From Cordylochernes scorpioides (taxonomy: Eukaryota > Arthropoda > Arachnida > Pseudoscorpiones > Chernetidae), in NCBI GenBank assembly GCA_030710605.1, contig CP092870.1:57063532-57127531 (forward strand): a stretch of DNA of 64,000 nucleotides. Direction: 5' to 3'. Positions 33,714-43,239 of this stretch are shown in pieces. Position 1 is the first letter of the stretch. Each line of letters begins with the position of its first letter. A program made the translations under genes and the position numbers. The notes beneath the pieces are model-generated. The model worked only from the letters and a program-made list of their open reading frames with translations, was not told the origin of the DNA and did no database searches.

Positions 33714-34915
33714 ATACACTCATGAACAAAACTTAAGGAAGTTGAAAGTCTGTTGTCGCCGCACGTCTATTTTTTTTTAAGAGACAAAAGCTGTTCACAC
33801 TTGGTTATCTCGTGTATTCTATATACAGTTACGAGCGTCATGCGTGGCCTCTGTCACGGTTTGCTTTTTTTTTTTTTTGGAATGGCGCCCTCCTATTGGT
33901 CGGCTACGATCACGCCACCTTTGCCCCCCCCCCCCCCCCCTCGCCCCATCATGCCCCCCCCCCCCCCCCCCATTTCTGTAACTATTGTGTTGGAGCGGGT
34001 CGCTCCTCAAATAAATGCATATATTAGTTAATAACCAAATGGAATCCTCTCTTTCTTTTTCCCAGTAAGAGACGCCTACGGAAGCCAATAGTACATAGAC
34101 AGATAAAGCACATAGGCTATAGTTATTAACTAAAATATGCATTTATTTAAGGCGCCAATTTATAATTGTAACAAATAGTATTTGAATCAAAACATTCAAT
34201 CGGGTAAAACACGGGCGTTGCCCGGGTCATTCGGCTAGTCTTCAATAAAGGTCACTATAATATCTTTCAGAGTTATTGTCTCAATCCCGATATACATGCT
34301 AAAAGGTACAACTTCCTTAAGTTTTATCCATGAGTGTATACACACTTGGTTATCTCGTGTATCTTCAATAAAGGTCACTGTAATATATTTCATAGTTATT
34401 GTCTCAATCCCGATATACATGCTAAAAGGTACAACTTCCTTAAGTTTTATCCATGAGTGTATACACACTTGGTTATCTCGTGTATCTTCAATAAAGGTCA
34501 CTGTAATATATTTCAGAGTTATTGTCTCAATCCCGATATACATGCTAAAAGGTACAACTTCCTTAAGTTTTATCCATGAGTGTATACACACTTGGTTATC
34601 TCGTGTATCTTCAATAAAGGTCACTGTAATATCTTTCAGAGTTATTGTCTCAATCCCGATATACATGATGAAAGGCACAACTTCCTTCATTTTTGTCTAT
34701 GAGTTCTTTCAGAGTTATTGTATGAATTCCGATATACATGCTAAAAGGTACAACTTCCTTAAGTTTTGTCCATGAATGTATACACACTTGGTTATCTCGT
34801 GTATCTTCAATAAAGGTCACTGTAATATCTTTCAGAGTTATTATCTCAATCCCGATATACATGCTAAAAGGTACAACTTCCTTAAGTGTCATCCATGAAT
34901 TCCAAGATTACAAAC
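33714..34915 (+). repeat. Satellite S1 array interrupted by a Helitron
   Basis: Starts with the S1 terminal module (ACTCATGAACAAAACTTAAG, GTCGCCGCACG). It is split at 33,816/34,239 by the Helitron and continues as six units, four of 122 bp and two modified. Confidence 0.9.
33817..34238 (+). mobile_element. Non-autonomous Helitron, copy 2
   Basis: A 422-bp copy of the 8.5-kb element with the same TTCTATATAC start, GGGC/GCCC terminal hairpin and CTAG end. The host S1 unit reads ...CTCGTGTA|TCTTCAATAAAGG, giving an exact A/T insertion site. Poly-C tracts lie at about 33,926-33,942 and 33,955-33,971. Confidence 0.88.
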
Positions 34916-34959
34916 TGTTAATTCGAAATATAGAATCTTCTGAAATATAAACTGCCACA

Positions 34960-35520
34960 GAGAATAAGTTTTTTTTTTATTTAAACGATCTATCAAATTT
35001 TCGGGCATCACAAACTCTTCTGCAGTTATAAACAACGAAATGGATCCTAATCTTTAAACTTCTATTTATATCTTATATTTACATATCTATACAAGATTTA
35101 AGCCAGCTTTGGCAAACTGAGAAGCGTCCACCCAGAAACCATGGTTTTAGCTAATGGCCCTCGTTAGTATAGGACCGACTTTATTCCATGAGATCCACAT
35201 CCGCCTTAGGCTATCATGGGCCATTAGTTTGAACCATAGTCTCTAGGTGGACACTTCTCAGTTTACCAAAGCTGGTGTTGTGGCTTTGTCTCTAACCCGA
35301 TGCCGCTAGATTGCGGCGACGGTCTATAGATGACGTCTTGTTTTGACGTGATTTTGACGGGAGAGGCGACTTACTCTTTTATAAATAAGACTATGTAACG
35401 TGTGTACTGAAGGTAGTTGTCTCTTGTGAGCCATAACATTTTGTTGTTGAAATAAAAATACATTACAGAGTGTTGTATCAATGTTCTAGTACGGTTTAAG
35501 CCATGAGCCGTTCAAGCAAC
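34960..35520. repeat. Family D inverted pair (retrozyme-like), decayed
   Basis: A minus-strand unit (35,100-35,180) and a plus-strand unit (35,185-35,400) share GGCCATTAGC, AACCATGGTTTC and TTTGCCAAAGCTGG. The hammerhead cores are mutated (CTAACGA and CTATCAT). A further 120 bp (TGTAACGTGTG to GTTCAAGCAACC) is unassigned. Confidence 0.6.
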
Positions 35521-35844
35521 CGAAAAAATAACATATACATCTATGCACATCACTATAAATGTAGTTATTTCTGTAATTTAGTTTAGAAAAATTATTTTAG
35601 GTCCTGAGAAACCCTCAGCTGCGAAGAAACCAGCTATGTAAATTGAAGGATGTCGTCTATTTATAGTGAGGCCAAGTGGAAAGTGGCGTGACCGCTCCAT
35701 CTTCTTTATTAAATATTCCTTAAATTTTTCTTTAAAAGTAAAAAAAAGAGTTACTAGAATATTTTAGTTATTTCTCTTTAAACCCTTTAAATTTATTTTA
35801 TATTCTATCTATGCGAGGGCTATAAAATTGTGTCTGTGTGTACA

Positions 35845-36545
35845 CTCATGGATAAAACTTAAGGAAATTGTAGCTTTTAGCATGTATATCGGAATTCATA
35901 CAATAACTCTGAAAGAACTCATAGACAAAATTTATAGAAGTTGTACCTTTCATCATGTATATCGAGATTCAGACAATAACTGTAAAGATACACTCATAGA
36001 CAAAAATTAAGGAAGTTGTACCTTTCATCATGTATATCGGGATTCAGACAATAACTCTTAAAGATAATTTCATGGACAAAACTTAAGGAAGTTGTACCTT
36101 TTAGCATGTATATCGGGGTTCAGACAATAACTATGAAATATACACGCATGGATAAAATTATGGAAATCATACCTTTTAGCATGTATATCAGGGTTCAGAC
36201 AATAACTCTGAAAGATACATTCCTGGACAAAACTTTGGGAAGTTTTATCTTTCAGCATGTATATCGGGATTGAAACAATAACTCTGAAATATATAACAAT
36301 GGCCTAATTGAAGACACACGAGATAACCAAGTGTGTATACACTCATGGACAAAACTTAAGGAAGTTTTACATTTTATCATGTATATCGGGATTCAGACAA
36401 TAACTTTGAGAGATATTACCGTGACCTATATTGAAAACACACGAGATAACCAAGTGCCATGGACCAAACATAAGGAAGTTGTACCTTTTAGCGTGTATAT
36501 CGGGATTGAGACAATAACTCTGAAAGCTATTCGATACACAATTTT
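35845..36545 (-). repeat. Satellite S1 array, minus orientation
   Basis: About nine diverged units with CATGTATATCGGGATTCAGA, ACAATAACTCTGAAAGAT and GGACAAAACTTAAGGAAG. It abuts the family D array at 36,545. Confidence 0.85.
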
Positions 36546-36712
36546 CGGGGACGGTCAAAAGATGCCTTCTAGGATGATGTCTATATTGACGGGAGAGGTG
36601 ACCTTTATATTTATAGATGAATATCCTCCCGGCAAATTGATGATTTGACCTAGCCACATATCCAGCTAAGCATCTTTTTGGCTGATTAAGGATCTCATGG
36701 AATAAAGTCCAC

Positions 36713-36757
36713 TCTAAACTGACGAGGACCATTAGCCCGAAACAATAGTCTCTAGGT
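36713..36757 (+). ncRNA. Hammerhead ribozyme of family D
   Basis: CTGACGA at 36,719-36,725. Stem II is GG/CC plus a neighbour mismatch around ACCATTAG. GAA is at 36,739-36,741, helix III AC/GT, and the cleavage triplet GTC ends at 36,750. Helix I has one mismatch (TCTAGG with CTCTAAA). The family consensus CCTAGA/TCTAGG would pair perfectly. Confidence 0.55.
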
Positions 36758-37271
36758 GAACGTTTCTAAGAATTCCAAAGCTGATGTTGTGGCTTTGTCA
36801 ACGACCTGAAGCCGCTAGTTTATGGCGATGGTCGAGAGGTGTCCTTTATAGATTAATATCTTCCCAGCAAAATTTCCATCTATATTTCGTTCTTAGATAT
36901 GGCTCAGCCACCTTGACAGCTAGACATCTCTTAGGAAAATTGTGAAGATTCCATTAGATTCCTAGTGGAACTCATGGAATAAAGTCCGCCTTAGGTTTCT
37001 AGGGGGAGGCTTCTCAATTTTCCAAAGCTGATATTGTGGCTTTGTCACCTACCCGAACTGCTAGTTTGCGGCGACGGTCAATAGATGACGTCTAGTTTTG
37101 ACGTTTATTCTGACGAAAAAGTGTCCTTTATAGATCAATATCCTCCCGGTAAAATTCCCATTTATATATCCACTATAGATTTTGCCTTGCCACTCTACCA
37201 GCTAAACACCTCTTTGGCAGATTGCAAAGATTCCATTAGATTCTTTATGGATTTCATGGAATAAAGTCCGC

Positions 37272-37316
37272 CGTATACTAACGAAGGCCATTAGCCAGAA
37301 ACCATGGTCTCTAGGT
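37272..37316 (+). ncRNA. Mutated hammerhead of family D
   Basis: CTAACGA replaces CTGACGA, so the essential G5 is lost. Stem II GGC/GCC, GAAACC, helix III ACC/GGT and the GTC triplet are kept. Probably inactive. Confidence 0.5.
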
Positions 37317-37479
37317 GGACACTTCTCAGTTTGCCAAAGCTGGTGTTGTGGCTTTGTCACCGATCTGAGGCCGTTAGTTTGTGGATACAGTCAATAGATG
37401 GCGTCTAGCTTTGACGGGAGAAATTACTTTTATAGATTAATATCAACCCGGCAAAATTTCCATCCAGTCAAATACCTTA

Positions 37480-38685
37480 CATTTCACACCATCCATAACC
37501 ACAGTTAGGGGAAGCCTATAAAAATGTGTAAATTTTACATCTCCATATGAGGGAGGGCTAAATTCGCACGGTAAGGAAGTTTACCTAGTTGAGATTGTTG
37601 TTTTCCTAAATCCCCGATTAAAATTAATAGGGTTGCCCCAGCACAATATTTACATACTGGAAGGAGGCAAATATTTGCACACTAACGGCTTCCTCGAGCT
37701 TTCCTCTATTTACATACCCTTTTAACTTATTTTCTAATTAATTCGTTAATTAATTCTTTAACACCGTCATCGTTAAATATTTTAGACCGTTCGTAGAAAG
37801 TACGAAATATATTAAAAAGAAAATCCAGTATATAATGTTTTGAATTATATATTCAATGATAAATTTTGAAATATCTTTCATAATATTTTTTTTATGCAAA
37901 GTATTTTTAGTTTCAACGTTTACTTGAATTATTTTAGTTTGGATCAAATAAAATTATAATTTATAAATAGGTTAATATAAAATTTTGTCACGCAATTCAA
38001 TTTTAACAGTATGAAAGAATCTAAAAATATGAAAAAACTTTCGTTATGAGTCATTTAATTTTAATATTTTTAATTTGAAATTTCGCACAATTAGCTAGAT
38101 ACCGTTCTATATAAACCTGTGCCAATTTTGATTCTATTTTCTAAATAATCTAAATTGTGATTGACAACGCTGCGATAGCAGACGATAAGTTCGTATGATG
38201 TCCGAAAATAACTTTTTCCGTTAAAACAACTTCATTAAGCCTAAGATGTTTAATCGATTGTATATTATTTGTATTTAGCATTTTAATCAGTTATATTTTG
38301 AACTTTATTATAGTCTTCTGCTTTTTTTTTTTTTTTAATTTGATAAATACTTGAACGATTACACCTCAAAATTCTTCATTTTTAATCGCCAATTATTTTT
38401 AAAAAGCCCTTAAATTGAGACACTATGTTATGTTTTATATATTATATAATAATAAAATGATTACAAGAGCTTTACTTGGGCGTTAATCATATCTTTATAT
38501 ATTACTACTTAAAATTGCGTGATGGTATTCATGTATCAAAAGAGGCAACTCTCCCTTTTAATAAGGATAAGAACGATGCACTTGTTTATCACCCTAGAAA
38601 AATGACTATACTATTTTTTTTTTTGCCCTTCCCTAGTACACGTGGTACAGGCCATGATAATCATGGTGGGTAGAAGAAGGCGACT
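37480..38685. other. AT-rich DNA, nothing recognised
   Basis: No coding, RNA or repeat feature is supported beyond poly-T runs near 38,320 and 38,613. Confidence 0.5.
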
Positions 38686-38689
38686 GCTT

Positions 38690-38935
38690 TTACTGTAAGT
38701 GCATCACATGTCTACACAAGTGAAAAGCAGTTCGACTTTTGCACTTACAAATGTGCCAGAGCCCTGTTTGGTTACTTGCACTCGCTGATGAGGTTGGACT
38801 TTTGTAAGAATCGGGGGCCATTGGAGCATTTATTTTAATCAGAAAAAAGTGCCCAATGCGGGAATCGAACCCGGGTCGTAGCTGTCGAAAACCCACGGTT
38901 TAGACTATCCTTCTACTGACTCTACTAGTTATTAT
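38690..38935 (-). mobile_element. SINE-2, tRNA-derived, single copy
   Basis: On the minus strand a head with CCGGGTTCGATTCCCG (B box) and TAGTCTAAACCGTGG is followed by the body seen in the 31-kb tandem array (AACCAAACAGGGCTC). It looks like a Pol III-transcribed SINE. Confidence 0.65.
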
Positions 38936-38986
38936 AAAGAATGAGTCACAACACCAGTTTTGGCAAATTCAGACAACAGCCAACAA

Positions 38987-39031
38987 CCTGTATACCATGG
39001 TTTCAGTCTATGGCTCTCATCAGTACAGAGG
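38987..39031 (-). ncRNA. Hammerhead ribozyme candidate, left arm of family C
   Basis: On the minus strand: CCTCTGTA pairs with TACAGG (helix I, 5-6 bp), CTGATGA (39,023-39,017), GAAA (39,004-39,001), helix III ACC/GGT, and A17 at 38,993. Stem II is poor (GAGCC...GACT), so this copy is probably weak. Confidence 0.5.
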
Positions 39032-39449
39032 TGTCTTCAATTTCATAACATCCAACGAGAGTGGTTATCAAATTGGTCGAATATAACAAACAGATGTTTA
39101 AGCTGGTAAGGTAGAAAGGGCCAATTACAGGCTAGAATACAACATAAACTTACAGTAGGATGGTATTCATGTACCTGAAGTAACACTTCTCAATTTAATT
39201 ATTCAACAGAACGATGCACTGCTTTTTCACCCAAGTAAAAACTTTATTAGTGATGATATAATAATGAGTCAGAACACCAGTTTATCAAAAAGAGAAGTGT
39301 AACTTCAGATAAATGAATATTATTCTTCAGTAACTCTATGTTGTATTCTTGCCTGAAAAATGGCCCTTAACATTTCACCAGCTTACTGTTTGGTAAATAT
39401 AACCGATTTCATAATTCCTCTCCTAGGATGTTATAAAATCTAAAGTAAC

Positions 39450-39492
39450 CCTGTACTGATGAGGGTCATATTCCGAAACCTTGGTATGCAGG
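39450..39492 (+). ncRNA. Hammerhead ribozyme, right arm of family C
   Basis: The best fold in the window. Helix I pairs CCTGTA (39,450-39,455) with TGCAGG (39,487-39,492), including one G-U. CTGATGA is at 39,456-39,462. Stem II is GGG/TCC around TCATAT. GAA is at 39,475-39,477. Helix III is ACC/GGT around TT. A17 at 39,486 is the cleavage position. All core bases are canonical. Confidence 0.68.
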
Positions 39493-39639
39493 TTGGTTTT
39501 TGTCTAATTTTGCTAAAATAGGTGTTTTAGCTCATTCTTTATCATTACTAGTGAAGTTTCTTCTACTAGGGTAGTGAACAAGTGCACTGTTCTGATGCTT
39601 AATAAAAGAAAGATATGACTCTTTTGGTATATATTACTA

Positions 39640-39662
39640 CTTATTGCCCCCCCCCCCCCCCC
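39640..39662. repeat. Poly-C tract
   Basis: A run of about 15 C next to the Helitron terminus. Confidence 0.8.
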
Positions 39663-39664
39663 TA

Positions 39665-39900
39665 CTAGCCGAATGATTCGAGCAACGCCCAGGTTTTACC
39701 CGATTGAATGTTTTTAATCAAATACTATTTGTTATAATTATAAATTGGCACCGTGGATGTCACTCTTGTGAAACGTCCCGCTTTGCAACGCATATTTGCA
39801 AATAACTCGAAGAATATTCGGGATAGAGACCTGAAATTTCCACTATACGTTTTTTCAGATGCTACTCTATATACTGTTAAACTAAAAGTCAGATTAGTTA
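39665..39900 (-). mobile_element. Helitron 3' end, third copy, diverged
   Basis: CTAG at 39,665 then CCGAATGATTCGAGCAACGC and CAGGTTTTACCCGATTGAA, the inverse of the 3' end of the other two Helitrons. The homology ends near 39,755 and continues into different internal sequence, so it may be a related but longer element. Confidence 0.65.
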
Positions 39901-39929
39901 CGTATTGTAGACATGTATAGCCGACAAAC

Positions 39930-39990
39930 ATACATATATTCATATATTCATACATACATACATACATACATACTAACATACATACACTGA
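39930..39990 (+). repeat. (CATA)n microsatellite
   Basis: About eight CATA/CATT tetramers followed by a (TA)n run at 39,997-40,010. Confidence 0.85.
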
Positions 39991-40010
39991 CTTTTATATA
40001 TATATATATG

Positions 40011-40734
40011 TTATATACAAATATTATTTTATTTAAAATTATATTTCATAGATTCAAATATTCTGTTAAATCGATCGCCAGAGGTCACGCTTTGCATATA
40101 AAAACTCGTTGTTGTTTTTTCCCCGAGGGCCGGCTCAAATCTTTTGTACATTATGTAAATAATCTCTTGTTTTCCTTGTTCTACTCGCCTTAAGCCAGGC
40201 AGTACCTTTATCAAATTATGTTAGTATATATTACTTTAGCTCAATTAAAACAATCTCTGATCAAAACTATTTTTGTTATTATATTTCAAGACTTTTACCA
40301 CGACTGCATTACCATAATCCTCAACATGATCAGAAATCAACAGAAATCTCATCATTTTTATTTATATAATATATATAGCACACATATTATAGTAATATAA
40401 AAGTCAAACAACATCGTTTCTTCCTTGAAGCCTTCACCTCAATCCAACTCAACAGTATCAACCGCAAAATTGACCTCCCTTCACAGTACCTGTACATCTG
40501 CGATCATAACAGCATAAAATCTGTCCCATAGACATTTCACATGCCAATACCTTAACTTATTTCTTCTATATTTAGAAGACAATTTCCGCCTTTATTGATT
40601 CCTTTAATTCATCTTTCTTTTCAATACGCAACAAATCTGTATGCAATTTTTCCACTAATCATGATAATCATGTAAATCACTTCTAATTATGAAAATTATA
40701 AAATAATAATACATATAATGCATCCTTTCTACTG
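40011..40734. other. AT-rich DNA, nothing recognised
   Basis: No supported gene or repeat. Confidence 0.45.
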
Positions 40735-41095
40735 ACTCCGCCTTTGCCGGTCCCAAGCCCGGATGAAAAAGGAGGAGGGGAAGCAGTAACAAGCTCATTA
40801 AAAAACCTGGGTTCAGCTGGCCATGTTGATAGTACCCTGTAAGGTCTCCTAATCCAGGGATACAGGATGAGCAGCGTTTGTACTCCATGTTAGGAGTGGC
40901 TGCACATGGCGTCAGTTCCTCATGTCAGAGGCGGCCATTTCTTTTGGAGTTAAGTCAGTGGCCTGGCACTGAGTAGTACTCCCAGTCTTAATGACAAAGG
41001 CAGACGCATTCTACTTCACCCAATCATGATGGTTGCCAACTTTACAAGCTTGATACCGTAATATGATTGAGTGGAGATAAGGAAGAAGAAGATAA
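40735..41095 (+). repeat. Interspersed repeat F, copy 2
   Basis: Collinear with copy 1 at 31,845-32,240 (GGTCCCAAGCCCGGATGAAA, CAGGGATACAGGATGAGC). It ends TTGAGTGGAGATAAGGAAGA, the unit that is tandemly amplified at 59.5-60.5 kb. Confidence 0.75.
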
Positions 41096-41319
41096 AATAA
41101 TAACCAATAATCTTGAAAAATAAGCATAAATTAATAAGAACAAATCTAAATAAATAAATAGTGTGTGATTGGATTTGTCTTATTACCTTGTGTTTATAAT
41201 CTTTAATCCAAATTGTGCCTTGTCAATCTTGAAAAATATTTATAATTGTGAAAATTACTACATATATATTAGGAGTATAAATAGGTTTGTGCGGTTTCTC
41301 TCTTTTCTTTTTTGAAATT

Positions 41320-41692
41320 TGAAGCTTTATTGTGAAAGGTTGGTTAGACTTTCAATGTACAGAGTATTGTCCGACGCTAGCCACTACTTTTTCTCATCTT
41401 TCTGGCAATTGACAGATCCCATCGCAGAAAAAGGCCGGCTCTTTGGCCGCTATCTATTCATTGATCCATTTTTTTACTTCATCGTAATTGGAGAAGTGCT
41501 GGTCAGCCAGGTCATGTTGCATTGATCCGAAGAGATAATAATCGGAAGGAGCAATGTCTGGGCTATATGGTGGGTGGGGTAAGACTTCCCATTTGAGCGT
41601 TTCTAAGTACGTTTTAACGAGTGCTGAACCATGTGGCCGAGCTTTATCATGTTGTAAAATAACTTTGTAGAAGAGTCTTAACAATATATTTA
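41320..41692 (-). pseudogene. Mariner transposase C-terminal fragment (mauritiana-like)
   Basis: Only the last third of a DD34D transposase remains. QHDKARPH holds the second catalytic Asp. The third lies in APSDYYLF exactly 34 residues later, so both visible catalytic residues are intact. After a premature TAG at 41,454 the sequence continues to resemble the mariner C-terminus. The 5' part, the first Asp and the inverted repeats are absent. Confidence 0.8.
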
Positions 41693-41879
41693 AAGCGGCT
41701 GTCCAAAGCTGTTAGTACAACATGTCCGATAATCACATTATGTCTCAAAGAGAGAGTTCAGCTTTCAGAATGAATTAAGAAAGGTTTTAGAAATAATTCA
41801 ATTATGGGTTAAGAAGGTCTTCAAAGACAATCTAATTAAAGAGATTATGAAGATGGGCATTTAAAGAGATCCCCTCTTT

Positions 41880-42340
41880 CCCTAACAAACCTTTTAAGAT
41901 CGTCTAAGTTGTTCCTTTTGAAGAAAACTTGATTATATAAAGGAGGTCTATCAGAAACACCAAATTGTATCTACGGAGAAACTGAACAAACTTCACCTTA
42001 TCTATGACTGTCCGAACATTACAGAAGTGAGATTGTTCCCTGATCTAAATCATTTAACTCTCTTATATCTTTGTCTATATAAATTTAATGTACTCTGTAG
42101 GAAGAATTAAATATTTACAAATTTACATGTATTATTCTACAGAGTTCATAAAATTTATATAGACAAAGATGTAAGAGAGTTAAATTATTCAGATCAGAGA
42201 ACAATCTCACTTCTGTAAAGTTCGGACAGTCATAGATAAGGTGAAGTTTGTTCAGTTTCTCCGTCGGAACAATTTGGTGTTTCTGATAGACCTCTTTTAA
42301 TATAACTTAGAATTAAATATTTACAAATTTACATATATAT
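41880..42340. repeat. Inverted pair of decayed LINE 3' ends
   Basis: The plus-strand stretch 41,945-42,110 translates, with breaks, as a LINE C-terminal zinc-knuckle region (PNCIYGETEQT, YDCPN). 42,130-42,310 is its inverse (GTCATAGATAAGGTGAAGTT). Their 3' ends face each other. A related copy is at 33.03 kb. Confidence 0.5.
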
Positions 42341-42489
42341 ATATATATATATATTAGAGTTATAATTTGTTTGCTGTTTTGTTTCCTCTGTATTATGGCG
42401 TAAATATTTCAATATTCCCCCTGGTACAAGCTATGATGATTGTTGAAAGTAATTTTTTTTAAATATTTTTCGAAGCAATAATCTGTTAC

Positions 42490-42975
42490 AATTTACTCAT
42501 GGACAAAACTTGTGGAAGTTGTACCTTTTAGCATGTATAACGGGATTGAGACAACAACTCTGAAAGATACACTTATGGACAAAACTTAAGGAAGTTGTAC
42601 CTTTTAGCATGTATATCGGGATTGAGACAACAACTCTGAAAGATACACTTATGGACAAAACTTAAGGAAGTTGTATCTTTTAGCATGTATATCGGGATTG
42701 AGACAATAACTCTGAAAGATACACTTATGGACAAAACTTAAGGAAGTTGTATCTTTTAGCTTGTATAGCGGGATTTAAATAATAACTCTGAAAGATACAC
42801 TCATGGACGAAACTTTATGAAGTTGTACCTTTCAGCATGTATATCGGGATTGAGACAACAACTCTGCTAAAAAAATATATATAAATTTACTGGCCGAAGT
42901 ATCTTTAATTTGAAGAACTCTGCTATATGCTAAAAGGTACAACTTCCTTAAGGTTTGTCCATGAGTGTATATTTT
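42490..42975 (-). repeat. Satellite S1 array, minus orientation
   Basis: Five to six units of about 73 bp with GGACAAAACTTAAGGAAG, TAGCATGTATATCGGGATTG and ACAACAACTCTGAAAG, plus one inverted unit at 42,935. Confidence 0.85.
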
Positions 42976-43239
42976 ACAGTTCATATTCATAGTTTTCCTA
43001 GGACTGAATGTAAATATATCCTATATGCAAATATAATCACCCTTGCATATAGGTTACATGCATAATATTTTCGACATAGAAAATTCCTAGCTACATAGCA
43101 ATGAGTAGAAAGAGTTATTACTTACAGATTGGACATGCAAGATATGATTTTCTGGTGTTGTCCATTCAAACATCAATATAAAATTTGTAGATCGCCTTTT
43201 TGGAAATCTTGATTCTCATTAATGTGGGTTAACATAGAA

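Larger units (their letters stand above)
36546..37475 (+). repeat. Family D tandem array, about 280-bp period, hammerhead-bearing
   Basis: AATAAAGTCC occurs at 36,701, 36,978 and 37,260, giving periods of 277 and 282 bp. Each unit carries GTTGTGGCTTTGTCA, GGCGACGGTC, GATGACGTCTAG and TCCCGGCAAAATT. Hammerhead cores are at 36,713-36,757 and 37,272-37,316; the middle unit has deleted it. Tandem 170-400-bp hammerhead repeats are the hallmark of metazoan retrozymes. Confidence 0.75.
38936..39560. repeat. Family C inverted pair with two hammerhead motifs
   Basis: The left arm (minus) and right arm (plus) share CACCAG/CTGGTG ends, a TATACAGG/TATGCAGG phrase and ATGTTATAAAATCTAAAG. The interior 39,100-39,420 also holds inverted copies of GAAGTTACACTTCTC. 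Confidence 0.65.

Noticed and set aside
34235..34775. Overlapping 151- and 159-codon frames on opposite strands
   Set aside because: Both are translations of S1 units; neither shows coding character.
35380..35520. Solo LTR starting TGTAACGTGTG after the family D unit
   Set aside because: No CA-ended partner boundary or target duplication could be found, so it was left unassigned.
40655..40888. ORF in repeat F (also 31,841-32,023) sharing a KRCSSCIPGLG peptide
   Set aside because: The shared peptide reflects DNA-level repeat identity; the frames diverge at indels between the two copies.
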